From the NCBI RefSeq assembly GCF_005871205.1, contig NZ_SWKM01000012.1, forward strand, positions 372,001 through 436,000: a stretch of DNA of 64,000 nt, written 5' to 3'. A model generated the notes under the pieces. That model ran no database searches. It was not told the origin of the DNA and was given only the letters and a program-made list of their open reading frames with translations. The stretch is from Marinobacter alexandrii (GTDB lineage Bacteria; Pseudomonadota; Gammaproteobacteria; Pseudomonadales; Oleiphilaceae). Below are positions 9,206 through 18,117 of this stretch, in pieces (positions within the stretch are counted from its first letter, which is position 1; every line of letters begins with the position of its first letter). The position numbers and the translations under genes are program-made.

Positions 9206-10120
9206 ACGGTCAACCACGCCGGTGATGGCCCGGCCCTGGGCGTGGGCCCGGATTTTTGTGGTGATCTGTTCCAGAGTGGATTCCCGCAGTGAACGTGCCG
9301 AGATGTGGGGCGTGACGATGATGTTCGGGTGCTGCCAGAAAGGATGATCGGCTGGCAGCGGCTCCTGCCGGAACACGTCGAGTGAGGCCCGGGCTACCTG
9401 CCCTTCATCCAGGGCGTCGAGCAGGTCCTGTTCCACCAGGTGCTCGCCCCGGCCGACGTTGATAATCACCGAGTCGGGCTGGAGCTGGCTGAGCAAGTCG
9501 TAATTGATCAGGTCCCGGGTGTCGTCTGTGAGCGGCAGGGTGTTTACCAGTACCCGGGAGGCCTGTAGAAATGGCGCCAGACCGTCGGGGCCGGCACAGG
9601 TGGTTACGCCCGCCAACGAGTGCTCGCTGCGCGCCCAGCCGTTCACCTGGTAATCCAGACTGGCCAGGGTGCTGGCGACCCGGGTGCCGATCTGGCCCAT
9701 ACCCATGACGCCAATAGGCCACTCACTCCGCTTGATGGGGCGCTGCAGCTGCCACTGGTGCTGATTCTGCTGGGCCCGGTACACCTGCATATTGCGGCTG
9801 ATTTCCAGCAGCTGGTGCACCACATGCTCGGCCATCTGCACCGACATGCCGGCATCTTCAAGGCGAACCACCGTGAGCTCCGGCGGCAGTTCCGGCAGCG
9901 ACATCAGGCCGTCGACGCCGGCGCCCAGGTTAAAAATTGCTTTAAGAGACGGCTCGCGGGCAAACAATTCTCCTGGCGGGCGCCAGACAATAGCGTAGTC
10001 GGCCATGACGGGGTCGCCGTTCGGGTCCCAGGTCACGACCTCGGCTTCCGGCAGAAGTGCCTTGATAGGCTGGGGCCAGCGTTCGGGTTTGGAGTCCCCG
10101 GCGACAAAAAGCACTTTCAT
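9191..10120 (-). CDS. ghrA: Glyoxylate/hydroxypyruvate reductase A-type 2-hydroxyacid dehydrogenase
   Basis: A 309-residue D-isomer 2-hydroxyacid dehydrogenase that would reduce glyoxylate or hydroxypyruvate with NAD(P)H in the cytosol. The nucleotide-binding motif is GMGQIG at residues 140-145. The catalytic set is Arg224 (NVGRGEHL), Glu253 (FRQEPLP) and His272 (TPHISARS). The WRPPGEL and LGAGVD segments are typical of GhrA, as is the short length without a C-terminal extension. It converges on the membrane-protein gene with a 15-base overlap and is separated from the divergent IclR gene by about 280 bases. Exact substrate not determined. Confidence 0.85.
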   Translation of the reverse strand: MKVLFVAGDSKPERWPQPIKALLPEAEVVTWDPNGDPVMADYAIVWRPPGELFAREPSLKAIFNLGAGVDGLMSLPELPPELTVVRLEDAGMSVQMAEHVVHQLLEISRNMQVYRAQQNQHQWQLQRPIKRSEWPIGVMGMGQIGTRVASTLASLDYQVNGWARSEHSLAGVTTCAGPDGLAPFLQASRVLVNTLPLTDDTRDLINYDLLSQLQPDSVIINVGRGEHLVEQDLLDALDEGQVARASLDVFRQEPLPADHPFWQHPNIIVTPHISARSLRESTLEQITTKIRAHAQGRAITGVVDRSRGY

Positions 10121-10189
10121 GAAGCCTCCGTGTTCGAAAAAGCGGAATGATCTGGTTATGCTGTTTTGCTTGGCAGAATAATATCCCGA

Positions 10190-10205
10190 AAAGTACCGGT
10201 ATTTT
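10190..10205. promoter_or_regulatory. Palindrome in the ghrA/IclR intergenic region
   Basis: AAAGTACCGGTATTTT is a 16-base palindrome with one non-complementary pair, 70 bases upstream of ghrA and 200 upstream of the IclR gene. The surrounding 10121-10404 is AT-rich and holds no other feature I can name. It could be an operator, but nothing ties it to a protein. Confidence 0.2.
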
Positions 10206-10404
10206 CGACTAACGATGATCGAAATGGCCCGTTAACCTGAGACATTAAAGAATAGTGTTTCAGAATCGGCACGAATTTTGAACGTTTTTCGAGGTGTTCT
10301 GTGGTACTTGATTTTATCAACGATTAAAATACTGCATCTTTTCTATTCATGGGACTTATATCCCGGATACCTGATCAGGCGACGCTGTCGGAGGGCGCCA
10401 CTAT

Positions 10405-11232
10405 ATGTCGAAAGCAGAATCCACCTCACCGGAACTGATGGTTGCCTCCGGTGACGGCGAGCCGGTAAAGCCGGAAAAAGACCGTAAGTTCGTGGAGGCG
10501 CTGTCCCGCGGCCTGGACGTTCTGCGCGCCTTCAGTCAGGGCTCCGTTATCCTGGGTAACCAGGATATTGCCCGGATTACCGGTCTGCCCAAGCCTACCG
10601 TTTCGCGCATGACCTACACCCTCACCAAGCTGGGCTACCTGAGCTACAACGTGCAGCTGGAGAAGTACCAGCTAAGCTCCGGTGTGCTGGCGCTGGGTTA
10701 CGCCTACGTGTCGAACCTGAAGGTGCGTCAGCTGGCTAAACCGTACATGGATGAGTTTGCCCGCCAGACCAATATGTCCATTGGTCTGACCTGCCGGGAC
10801 CGCCTGCACATGATTTATGTGGAGAACCGCCTGCCGCCGGAGGCCTCTCTGCTGCGCATGGACATCGGCCTGAAGCTGCCGATGGCGACCACCTCTGCTG
10901 GCCGCGCCTATTACTGCGCGATTACCGATAAGGCGCGCCATGTTATCGACGATGCCATGGAAGCGAAGTACGGAGCCGAGGGCTGGCGGGAAAAAAAGGA
11001 AGGGCTCGAGCGCGCCAAGGAGGATTACGAGAAGCACGGTTTCTGCCTATCGCTGGGCGAGTGGGACCGCAATATCAATTCGGCGGGTGTGCCTATTCAT
11101 CTGCAAGACGGCACCATTATGGCACTGACCTGTGCCGCGCCATCATACCTGGTGTCTGCTGAGAAGCTGCGTGGATCGGTAGCCCATCAATTGGCCATGC
11201 TGGCCGGCGATATCGAATCCCTGGGCGTGTGA
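10405..11232 (+). CDS. IclR-family transcriptional regulator
   Basis: A 275-residue regulator. A winged-helix domain spans about residues 30-95 (ALSRGLDVLRAFS, then the helix-turn-helix around NQDIARITGLPKPTVSRM), and the ligand-binding IclR domain follows to the C-terminus (LAKPYMDEFARQTNMSIGL, ATTSAGRAYYCA). SD GGAGGG lies 9 bases before the ATG. It is transcribed towards the FadB-like/thiolase/aldehyde dehydrogenase genes but is cut off from them by a strong terminator, so it is its own unit. IclR proteins often control neighbouring catabolic genes, so a local target is plausible. Ligand unknown. Confidence 0.9.
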   Translation: MSKAESTSPELMVASGDGEPVKPEKDRKFVEALSRGLDVLRAFSQGSVILGNQDIARITGLPKPTVSRMTYTLTKLGYLSYNVQLEKYQLSSGVLALGYAYVSNLKVRQLAKPYMDEFARQTNMSIGLTCRDRLHMIYVENRLPPEASLLRMDIGLKLPMATTSAGRAYYCAITDKARHVIDDAMEAKYGAEGWREKKEGLERAKEDYEKHGFCLSLGEWDRNINSAGVPIHLQDGTIMALTCAAPSYLVSAEKLRGSVAHQLAMLAGDIESLGV

Positions 11233-11292
11233 TTACCGTAGCCGCAGCGCCGCAAACATCCCGGTGAACGGCCTGGCCCAGTAGGGCGTCGT

Positions 11293-11325
11293 AAAAAACC
11301 GCAGAAGACATTCTGCGGTTTTTTT
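11293..11325 (+). terminator. Rho-independent terminator after the IclR gene
   Basis: A perfect 14-bp stem (A6 then CCGCAGAA, pairing with TTCTGCGG then T6) with a 4-base GACA loop, ending in seven T. A textbook intrinsic terminator, potentially working in both directions thanks to the A-run on the left arm. Confidence 0.93.
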
Positions 11326-11385
11326 GTGTCCGGTCTTCAATTGATGGTTGAAACCCCGCAAGATCTACTATTAAATCGTACTCAA

Positions 11386-11402
11386 GTTTCGCTTGTTAAA
11401 AC
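11386..11402 (+). promoter_or_regulatory. GTTTC/AAAC element upstream of the FadB-like gene
   Basis: GTTTCGCTTGTTAAAAC lies 28 bases before the ATG of the FadB-like gene. It agrees at 13 of 17 positions with the reverse complement of the palindrome at 7739-7755. Placement near the transcription start would suit a repressor of fatty-acid catabolism. Confidence 0.3.
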
Positions 11403-11430
11403 TATATTCCATATTAGGCGAGGAGAGATT

Positions 11431-13524
11431 ATGTCTGAGGTCGTAACTTATAACCGTGAAGGCACCGTTGGCGTCATTACTGTGGACTACCCACCGGTGA
11501 ATGCCCTGGGCCATGCGGTTCGTTCCGGCCTGTTGGCCGCGCTTGAGCAGGGGCTGAAGGATTCCGAGGCCAAGGTGCTGTTGCTGGTGTGTGAAGGCCG
11601 CACCTTCATTGCCGGCGCGGACATTCGCGAATTTGGCAAACCAATTCAGGAGCCATCGCTGCCTGAGGTCATGAATGTATTCGAGAACAGTGATAAGCCG
11701 GTGGTCGCGGCTATCCATGGCACCGCCCTCGGTGGTGGCCTGGAAACAGCCCTGGGTTGTCATTACCGGATTGCCCTGAGCAGCGCCAAGGTTGGCCTGC
11801 CCGAAGTGAAGCTGGGCCTGCTGCCCGGCGCCGGTGGTACCCAGCGTCTGCCGCGCCTGACCGGTGCCCGTAAGGCCTTGGAAATGATCACCACTGGCGA
11901 GTTTGTCGGTGCCAGCGAGGCCCTGAAACTGGGTATTGTCGATGCCGTTGATGAGGGCGACGACATCAAGGCCGCCGGCCTGGCCTTTGCCAACAGCATT
12001 GCCGATGAAGGCAAGCCAGTGCGCCGGGTCCGTGACCTGACCGACAAGATCGCCGCCGATCAGGGCAGTGACGTTTTTGATGAATTCCGCGCCCAGCTGG
12101 AGAAAAAGGCCCGCGGCCTGTTTTCGCCGTTCAAGTGTGTGGATGCGGTGGAAGCTGCGGTCACCCTGCCGTTCGATGAAGGCATGAAGCGCGAGCGTGA
12201 ACTGTTCGTCCAGTGCATGGACTCGCCCCAGCGTGGCGGGCTGATCCACGCCTTCTTCGCCGAGCGTGAAGTATCCAAGGTGAAGGGGCTGGCGAAGGAC
12301 ACCCCGGTGCGTGACATCAACAGTGTCGGCATCATCGGTGCCGGTACCATGGGCGGTGGCATTGCCATGAACTTCGCCAATGTGGGTATTCCCGTCACCA
12401 TCGTGGAAGTGAAGCAGGAGGCTCTGGACAAGGGCTTCGCGATCATCCGCAAGAACTACGAGAACTCTGCGAAAAAAGGTCGTATCACCACCCAGCAGGT
12501 GGAAGAGCGCATGGCGCTAATCAGCGGAAGCCTCAGCTACGACGCCTTCAAGGACGTCGATCTGGTGATCGAGGCGGTGTTCGAGAACATGGCCATCAAG
12601 AAGGAAATTTTCGCCCAGCTGGACGCGGTGTGTAAGCCCGGCGCGATCCTGGCCTCGAACACCTCTACCCTGGATATCGACGAGATCGCCTCCGCTACAA
12701 AGCGCCCGGAAGATGTGGTCGGTATGCACTTCTTCAGCCCGGCCAACGTGATGAAGCTGCTAGAGAACGTGCGTGGTAGCAAGACCTCGGATGAGGTCAA
12801 AGCCACGGTGATGGCGGTGGCCAAGAAAATCAAAAAAGTGGGTGTGTTGGTTGGCAACTGCTACGGCTTTGTTGGCAACCGCATGCTGCACAAGCGCGGT
12901 GCCGAAGCCATGGCTTTGGTTAACGAGGGTGCAACACCGCAGCAGGTGGACAAGGTGCTGACCGACCTGGGTTACCCCATGGGCCAGTTTGCCATGTCCG
13001 ATCTGGCTGGCATCGACGTTGGCTACCGAATCCGCCAGGAACGCCGCAACTCCGGTGAGGATGTGCCCCTGAGCTGGATGGACAAACTCGCCGAACAGGA
13101 TCGCCTGGGGCAGAAGACCATGGCCGGTGTTTACCGCTACGAGGAAGGCAGCCGCAAGCCGATCCCTGATCCGGCCGTGGACGCCATCATTGCCGAATTC
13201 CGCCAGGAACAGGGCATTACCCCGCGCGACATCACCGATCAGGAAATCCTGGAACGCTGCATGTTCGTGATGATCAACGAGGGCGCCAAGATTCTGGAAG
13301 AGGGCATCGCCGACCGGGCCCTGGATATCGATGTGGTGTGGATCTTCGGTTACGGCTTCCCGGCCTACCGGGGTGGCCCCATGTTCTGGGCCGACCAACT
13401 GGGCCTGGATACCATCCTGAACGCGGTTGAAAAGTACCACGACGACATCGGCGGTGATCAGTGGAAGCCGTCGGCTCTGCTCAAGCGCCTGGTGGCTGAA
13501 GGCAAATCCTTCGCTGATCTCTGA
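11431..13524 (+). CDS. Bifunctional enoyl-CoA hydratase / 3-hydroxyacyl-CoA dehydrogenase
   Basis: A 697-residue FadB/FadJ-type multifunctional enzyme for two successive beta-oxidation steps. The start at 11431 (GAGGAGAG just upstream) is chosen over an in-frame ATG at 11326 that lies in the terminator tail. The N-terminal crotonase domain has the oxyanion motif [10 protein letters not shown] and catalytic Glu105 (GGGLETALG) and Glu125 ([15 protein letters not shown]). The dehydrogenase part starts with GAGTMGGG near residue 303, followed by the domain with [12 protein letters not shown] and the C-terminal repeat [13 protein letters not shown]. First gene of an operon with thiolase and aldehyde dehydrogenase. 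The order of domains is that of FadB, but neighbours suggest a specialised pathway and not the housekeeping fadBA. Confidence 0.93.
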   Translation: MSEVVTYNREGTVGVITVDYPPVNALGHAVRSGLLAALEQGLKDSEAKVLLLVCEGRTFIAGADIREFGKPIQEPSLPEVMNVFENSDKPVVAAIHGTALGGGLETALGCHYRIALSSAKVGLPEVKLGLLPGAGGTQRLPRLTGARKALEMITTGEFVGASEALKLGIVDAVDEGDDIKAAGLAFANSIADEGKPVRRVRDLTDKIAADQGSDVFDEFRAQLEKKARGLFSPFKCVDAVEAAVTLPFDEGMKRERELFVQCMDSPQRGGLIHAFFAEREVSKVKGLAKDTPVRDINSVGIIGAGTMGGGIAMNFANVGIPVTIVEVKQEALDKGFAIIRKNYENSAKKGRITTQQVEERMALISGSLSYDAFKDVDLVIEAVFENMAIKKEIFAQLDAVCKPGAILASNTSTLDIDEIASATKRPEDVVGMHFFSPANVMKLLENVRGSKTSDEVKATVMAVAKKIKKVGVLVGNCYGFVGNRMLHKRGAEAMALVNEGATPQQVDKVLTDLGYPMGQFAMSDLAGIDVGYRIRQERRNSGEDVPLSWMDKLAEQDRLGQKTMAGVYRYEEGSRKPIPDPAVDAIIAEFRQEQGITPRDITDQEILERCMFVMINEGAKILEEGIADRALDIDVVWIFGYGFPAYRGGPMFWADQLGLDTILNAVEKYHDDIGGDQWKPSALLKRLVAEGKSFADL

Positions 13525-13544
13525 ACGAAACGAGGCTAACTGAA

Positions 13545-14729
13545 ATGTCTGATGCAGTTATTGTTTCCACCGCGCGCACCGGCCTGGGTAAGTCCTACCG
13601 GGGCGCCCTGAACAACACCCACAGTGTCGATCTGGCCGGGCATGTAATTCAACACGCGGTTGCGCGTGCCGGAATCGACCCGGACGTGGTCGAGGACGTG
13701 ATCCTTGGCGCCACCTTCCACGAGGGCGCCCAGGGCAAGAACATCGCTCGCCTGGCGGCCCTTCGGGCCGGATTGCCAGCAACCACGGCAGGCCTGTCGA
13801 TCAACCGGTTCTGCAGTTCCGGGCTCCAGTCCATCGCCATCGCCGCTCAGCGCGTCGTGTCGGAGAAGGTGCCGGCCATGGTCGCCGGTGGTGTGGAGTC
13901 CATCTCCCTGGTGCAGAACGACAAGCTCAATAGCTTCCATGCCCGCAATGAATGGCTGATGAAGCACAAGCCCGAGCTTTATATGGCGATGATTGAAACG
14001 GCGGATATTGTGGCCCAGCGCTACCAGGTCAGCCGTGCGTCCCAGGACGAATACGCCCTGATCTCGCAACAGCGCACGGCCGCGGCCCAGGAAGCGGGCC
14101 GGTTTGATGATGAGATCGTGCCGTTCGACGCCACCATGTTGGTGAAGAACAAGGAAACCGGCGAGATCAGTGAGCGCGACGTCACTCTGAACCGGGACGA
14201 GTGCAATCGCCCGAATACTACCCTTGAAGGCCTGCAGGGCCTGGACCCGGTTCGGGGCGAGGGTCAGTTCGTCACCGCCGGCAACGCCAGCCAGCTATCC
14301 GACGGTGCTTCCGTGTGCACGGTGATGAACAGCACCTACGCCGAGAAGAACAACATCGAGCCCATGGGCATCTTCCGTGGCTTTGCCGTGGCCGGCTGCG
14401 AGCCGGACGAAATGGGTATCGGACCGGTGTTTGCGATTCCGCGTCTGTTGGCGCGTAATGGTCTGACCATGGACGACATCGATCTGTGGGAACTGAACGA
14501 GGCGTTTGCGTCCCAGGTGGTGTACTGCCGGGATCGCCTTGGCATTCCCATGGAAAAGCTCAACGTGAACGGCGGCTCCATTTCGGTGGGTCATCCCTAT
14601 GGTGTGACCGGCTCCCGGTTGACCGGCCATGCCCTGATTGAAGGCAAGCGCCGCGGTGCCAAGTATGTGGTCGTTACCATGTGCGTAGGCGGTGGCCAGG
14701 GCGCAGCCGGACTGTTCGAAGTGGTGTAA
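13545..14729 (+). CDS. Acetyl-CoA acyltransferase (thiolase)
   Basis: A 394-residue thiolase that would cleave 3-ketoacyl-CoA to acetyl-CoA and a shortened acyl-CoA. The nucleophile Cys90 is in [11 protein letters not shown], the His is in [11 protein letters not shown] (a variant of GHPxGxSG), and the second Cys is in MCVGGGQG. It starts 20 bases after the FadB-like gene, whose product would supply its substrate, and is followed 39 bases later by aldehyde dehydrogenase. It is clearly distinct from the other thiolase at 6437-7642, so the window encodes two thiolases of different subgroups. Confidence 0.92.
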   Translation: MSDAVIVSTARTGLGKSYRGALNNTHSVDLAGHVIQHAVARAGIDPDVVEDVILGATFHEGAQGKNIARLAALRAGLPATTAGLSINRFCSSGLQSIAIAAQRVVSEKVPAMVAGGVESISLVQNDKLNSFHARNEWLMKHKPELYMAMIETADIVAQRYQVSRASQDEYALISQQRTAAAQEAGRFDDEIVPFDATMLVKNKETGEISERDVTLNRDECNRPNTTLEGLQGLDPVRGEGQFVTAGNASQLSDGASVCTVMNSTYAEKNNIEPMGIFRGFAVAGCEPDEMGIGPVFAIPRLLARNGLTMDDIDLWELNEAFASQVVYCRDRLGIPMEKLNVNGGSISVGHPYGVTGSRLTGHALIEGKRRGAKYVVVTMCVGGGQGAAGLFEVV

Positions 14730-14768
14730 GCGCAATCTCATTATGGCGGGTAAGTCAGGAGCAAAGGC

Positions 14769-16184
14769 ATGAATGATCTGAGCAGGAACTACATCAACGG
14801 ACAGTGGGTTGATTGGCGTGGTGACACCCTGGATGTCCACGAAGCCGCCACCGGCGAGGTGATAGCCAAGGTGCCATCGTCCAACCGTGCGGTTATGGAA
14901 CAGGCCATCGCCGCCGCCCACGATGCCTTCGACACCTGGTCAGAGAGCACGCTGGAGCAGCGCCTGAAAGTGCTGGAACAGCTGCACGAGGGCCTGACCG
15001 CCCGCAGTGACGAGATCGCCCAAACCATCTGCCGGGAAGTGGGTATGCCGATCAAACTGGCGACCGGCATACAGGCCGGGCTGCCCGCCACCATCACCAA
15101 GAGCTACCTGAAACTGCTGCCGGACTTTGCCTTTACCGAGCAGGTGAAGAACTCGGAAGTGCAGTATGCGCCGGTGGGCGTGGTGGGCTGTATCACGCCC
15201 TGGAACTACCCGTTGCACCAGGTCATCCTGAAAATCGTGCCGGCCATCGCCGCCGGTTGCACGGTGGTGCTGAAACCGTCCGAAATTGCCCCGCAAAGCG
15301 CCTACATTCTGGCGGAGATCCTGGACGGCACCGATCTGCCCAAGGGTGTGTTCAACCTGGTGTGTGGTCTTGGTGAGACGGTGGGGGATACCCTGATCAA
15401 TCATCCAGACGTGCGCATGGTGTCGTTCACCGGCTCCACCCGCACCGGTAGCCGGATCGCCCACGCCGCCGCTGAAGATTTCAAACGCTTTGCCCTGGAA
15501 ATGGGCGGCAAATCCGCCTCGGTGGTGCTGCCGGATGCCGATTTGGCGGCTGCAGTGAAAGGCACGGTCAACAACTGCCTGCTCAACTCTGGGCAAACCT
15601 GCACGGCGTTAACCCGCCTGCTGGTGCCGGCGGATCGGCACGACGAAGCCTGTGAACTGGCGGCCGCCGCGGTGGCCAAGATGACTCCGGGTAATCCGCT
15701 GGAAGAAACCACCCGTCTCGGGCCGCTGGCCTCCGCGCAACAGCGCGACAAGGTGATGGATTTCATCAAACTGGGTATCGAAGAAGGCGCCACCCTGGTG
15801 GCCGGTGGCCCAGACGCGCCGCAAGGCTGTGATCAGGGCTATTTTGTTCAGGCCACAGTGTTCGGCAACGTCAAACCGGACAGCCGCCTTGCCCAGGAAG
15901 AAATCTTCGGCCCGGTACTGAGCATCATTCCCTACGCCGACGAAGCCGAGGCCATCCGTATTGCCAACGGCACCGCCTACGGTCTGTCCGGTGCAGTCTG
16001 GTCGGCAGACCAGGACAACGCCAAGCGGGTTGCGAGCAAACTGCGCACCGGCCAGGTCTTCGTTAACGGTGGCGCGTTCAACCCTCAGGCACCGTTCGGC
16101 GGCTTCGGCCACTCCGGCCTCGGCCGTGAATTCGGCAAATGGGGCCTGGAAGAATTCCTGGAAGTGCGATCACTTCAGCTGTAA
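14769..16184 (+). CDS. Aldehyde dehydrogenase family protein
   Basis: A 471-residue NAD(P)-dependent aldehyde dehydrogenase. Asn146 (TPWNYP), Lys169 (VLKPSE), the general base Glu244 (LEMGGKSA) and the nucleophile Cys278 (NSGQTCTA) are all present; the coenzyme-binding turn is FTGSTRTG. It ends the plus-strand operon FadB-like/thiolase/ALDH and is closed by a terminator at 16201-16224. In this setting it could oxidise an aldehyde to an acid that is then activated to a CoA ester, for example from an alcohol, alkane or cyclic substrate. The specific aldehyde cannot be read from sequence. Confidence 0.9.
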   Translation: MNDLSRNYINGQWVDWRGDTLDVHEAATGEVIAKVPSSNRAVMEQAIAAAHDAFDTWSESTLEQRLKVLEQLHEGLTARSDEIAQTICREVGMPIKLATGIQAGLPATITKSYLKLLPDFAFTEQVKNSEVQYAPVGVVGCITPWNYPLHQVILKIVPAIAAGCTVVLKPSEIAPQSAYILAEILDGTDLPKGVFNLVCGLGETVGDTLINHPDVRMVSFTGSTRTGSRIAHAAAEDFKRFALEMGGKSASVVLPDADLAAAVKGTVNNCLLNSGQTCTALTRLLVPADRHDEACELAAAAVAKMTPGNPLEETTRLGPLASAQQRDKVMDFIKLGIEEGATLVAGGPDAPQGCDQGYFVQATVFGNVKPDSRLAQEEIFGPVLSIIPYADEAEAIRIANGTAYGLSGAVWSADQDNAKRVASKLRTGQVFVNGGAFNPQAPFGGFGHSGLGREFGKWGLEEFLEVRSLQL

Positions 16185-16200
16185 CCGAAGAAGTATGCTC

Positions 16201-16224
16201 GGCACCCGGGGTGGGGTGCCTTTT
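16201..16224 (+). terminator. Terminator after the aldehyde dehydrogenase gene
   Basis: GGCACCC/GGGTGCC, 7 bp, 6-base loop, followed at once by TTTT. It lies in the convergent gap between ALDH and the TetR-type regulator. Confidence 0.75.
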
Positions 16225-16229
16225 CTGCC

Positions 16230-16267
16230 GGGAAAAAGATGTCTGAGCGCAGCGAGTTATTTTTCCC
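16230..16267. repeat. Inverted repeat with a SERSE-type core, possible dispersed element
   Basis: GGGAAAAA (16230-16237) and TTTTTCCC (16260-16267) flank GTCTGAGCGCAGCGAGTT. Translated in one frame the core reads MSERSEL, a pattern I recall from short dispersed intergenic sequences in gammaproteobacteria. It lies next to the ALDH terminator, and the adjacent bases form the tail of the convergent regulator gene. Only one copy is seen in this window. Confidence 0.3.
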
Positions 16268-16307
16268 AAAAGAAAAGATACCCCGCCTCGGGGGCCAGAC
16301 TCCTATC

Positions 16308-16889
16308 TCAGGCTTTACCACCAAGAAGGATGCGAACGGCAGTACAGGCATCCTCCAGCTCCTCATCCCGGGGCTCTCGCCCCCCAAGGATGTCGCTGTA
16401 CAGGCAGGACTCGGCCAGCCGGATCATGAAGTAAGACAAGCTTTCGATGTTCATCGGCGGCGTGATCTGTCCCCGAGCCACCTGGTCTCTCAGCAGCCGG
16501 GTGTTGGCCTCAACGGTACGGCTGCGCAAGGTGGACTGGGACGAGGTAAGAATTTTCAGCGCGTACTCCGGATCCTGGTGGATGAACTGCCGCAGGGGCC
16601 CGAAGTGCAGCACGGTGGAGTTGATGTGCCGATAGACACCCACCACATAGTCGATCCCGGTGCCGGGGGTGGCTCTGAGCGCCTCCTGGCGCAGGGGATC
16701 GTACAGCGACCAGAGGACGTCACCGATTAGCAGGTCCTTGTTGCCCACCCAGCGAAACAGGGTGGCCCGGCCAATGCTGAGCTCGTCCGAGAGGGCGGCA
16801 AGGTGGATGCGTTCGCCCTTGAGCCACATGCGCCGGGCCCGCTTCAGAGCGTCCGCCGGTGTTGCTCGGGTTGGTGTTTGCTCGGTCAC
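16308..16889 (-). CDS. TetR-family transcriptional regulator, QsdR-like
   Basis: A 193-residue one-domain-plus-ligand-domain regulator. The N-terminal helix-turn-helix covers about residues 25-55 (IHLAALSDELSIGRATLFRWVGNKDLLI), the remainder being helical ligand-binding sequence. The WVGNKDLL segment and overall layout resemble the QsdR group. It is divergent from the quinone-reductase gene, with 55 bases between the two starts, the usual layout for a repressor controlling both itself and its neighbour. The convergent ALDH operon is a second possible target. Ligand unknown. Confidence 0.85.
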   Translation of the reverse strand: MTEQTPTRATPADALKRARRMWLKGERIHLAALSDELSIGRATLFRWVGNKDLLIGDVLWSLYDPLRQEALRATPGTGIDYVVGVYRHINSTVLHFGPLRQFIHQDPEYALKILTSSQSTLRSRTVEANTRLLRDQVARGQITPPMNIESLSYFMIRLAESCLYSDILGGREPRDEELEDACTAVRILLGGKA

Positions 16890-16944
16890 TGAAACCTCAT
16901 GTGGTGATTTGCAGCCATTCTAAACACAAAAAAGGAAAGCCGCT

Positions 16945-17922
16945 ATGAAGACCAGAATCACTGAAATGTTCGGCATGCGCTACCCGATAATCCAGGGCGG
17001 CATGCATCACGTGGGCTATGCCGAACTGGCCTCGGCCGTGTCCAATGCCGGCGGCCTGGGGATCATTACCGGCCTGACCCAGCCGACGCCTGAAGACCTG
17101 GCCCGGGAAATCGCCCGCTGCCACGAAATGACCGACCAGCCCTTTGGCGTCAACCTGACCTTTCTGCCGTCGTTCAACACCCCGCCCTATGCGGAGTACA
17201 TTGATGCCATCATCGCCGGTGGCGTCAAGGCGGTGGAAACCGCCGGCCGCAGCCCGGAACAGTACATGCCCCAGCTGAAAGCGGCAGGCATCAAGGTTAT
17301 CCACAAGTGCACCTCGGTGCGCCATGCCCTTAAGGCCGAGCGTATCGGTTGTGATGCCGTCAGTGTCGATGGCTTCGAGTGTGGCGGTCACCCGGGCGAG
17401 GACGACATTCCCAACTTCATCCTGCTGCCCCGGGCTGCCGAGGAACTGACCATTCCGTTTGTCGCTTCCGGTGGCATGGCCGACGGCCGCAGCCTGGTCG
17501 CGGCTATGGCACTGGGTGCCGAGGGAATGAACATGGGCACGCGCTTCCTGGCGACCAAGGATGCCCCGATTCACGACAACGTCAAACAGGCCATCGTCGA
17601 AGCCGACGAACTCCAGACCAAGCTGATCATGCGTAACCTGCGCAACACCGAGCGGGTCATGAAGAACGCCGCAGTCGAGGAAATTATCCGGATCGAAAAG
17701 GAAAAGGGCGAGGCCGAAACCATCGACGACATCCGCCATCTGGTTACCGGCGTGAAAGGCCGATTGGTGCTGCAGGAAGGCAAGATGGACGAGGCAGCCT
17801 GGAGCTGCGGTATGGTGGCCGGCCTGATTCACGATATCCCCAGCTGTGAAGAGCTGATCAGCCGGATCATGGCCGACGCCGAGGAAATCGTTCGCCAGCG
17901 CCTGACTGGCTTCCTGGCCTAA
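16945..17922 (+). CDS. NADH:quinone reductase of the nitronate monooxygenase superfamily (PA1024-like)
   Basis: A 325-residue FMN-binding TIM-barrel flavoprotein. The family is often annotated as nitronate monooxygenase (2-nitropropane dioxygenase), but from memory this sequence is very close to Pseudomonas PA1024, which was reassigned as an NADH:quinone reductase. Shared signatures include IIQGGMHHVGYAELASAVSNA, ITGLTQPTPE, KVIHKCTSVRHALKAER, DGFECGGHPGEDDIP (His149) and NMGTRFLATKD. Its likely role is two-electron quinone reduction in the cytosol, detoxifying quinones. It is divergent from, and probably controlled by, the adjacent TetR-type regulator, and is followed by a terminator. Confidence 0.85.
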   Translation: MKTRITEMFGMRYPIIQGGMHHVGYAELASAVSNAGGLGIITGLTQPTPEDLAREIARCHEMTDQPFGVNLTFLPSFNTPPYAEYIDAIIAGGVKAVETAGRSPEQYMPQLKAAGIKVIHKCTSVRHALKAERIGCDAVSVDGFECGGHPGEDDIPNFILLPRAAEELTIPFVASGGMADGRSLVAAMALGAEGMNMGTRFLATKDAPIHDNVKQAIVEADELQTKLIMRNLRNTERVMKNAAVEEIIRIEKEKGEAETIDDIRHLVTGVKGRLVLQEGKMDEAAWSCGMVAGLIHDIPSCEELISRIMADAEEIVRQRLTGFLA

Positions 17923-17956
17923 CGCTGGACAAGATCCGGTCCCTTTCTAAACCCAA

Positions 17957-17993
17957 TCACGCCCGCTACCCCCCACACGGGCGTGAAGGTTTT
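17957..17993 (+). terminator. Terminator after the quinone reductase gene
   Basis: Perfect 9-bp stem TCACGCCCG/CGGGCGTGA with a 12-base loop, then AGGTTTT. The short T-run overlaps the regulatory element at 17985-17997. Confidence 0.6.
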
Positions 17994-18014
17994 GTGATAG
18001 TTCCGCTATACACT
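17985..18014 (+). promoter_or_regulatory. Promoter and shared 13-mer upstream of the Met-rich peptide gene
   Basis: GAAGGTTTTGTGA at 17985-17997 recurs exactly upstream of msrAB (20667-20679). In both cases a TAxxxT -10-like box begins after 11 bases: here TACACT at 18009-18014 (an overlapping TATACA is at 18007-18012). The element covers the -35 position, as sites for OmpR-type activators often do. A partial repeat CTTGTGA lies 33 bases further on (18024-18030). The likely binder is the response regulator encoded at 18441. Confidence 0.5.
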
Positions 18015-18117
18015 CTTTAAGCGCTTGTGACTCTGCCGTGAGCGGCCCCTGCCATGCTCCCAGTCGTGCCAGCACGCCGTGCCGGCAACGACTGACGAAT
18101 CACAAGGAGAGATCACA

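Noticed and set aside
11431-14729. Calling the pair the housekeeping fadB and fadA
   Set aside because: The thiolase has an atypical GHPYGVTG motif, and the gene pair is followed by an aldehyde dehydrogenase; a specialised pathway is more likely.
16945-17922. Annotation as a true nitronate monooxygenase
   Set aside because: Sequence is closer to PA1024-type NADH:quinone reductase, so the common automatic label is probably wrong.
18079-18117. Upstream in-frame ATG for the Met-rich peptide
   Set aside because: It would place 13 extra residues before the signal peptide, whereas the ATG at 18118 has AAGGAG at ideal spacing.
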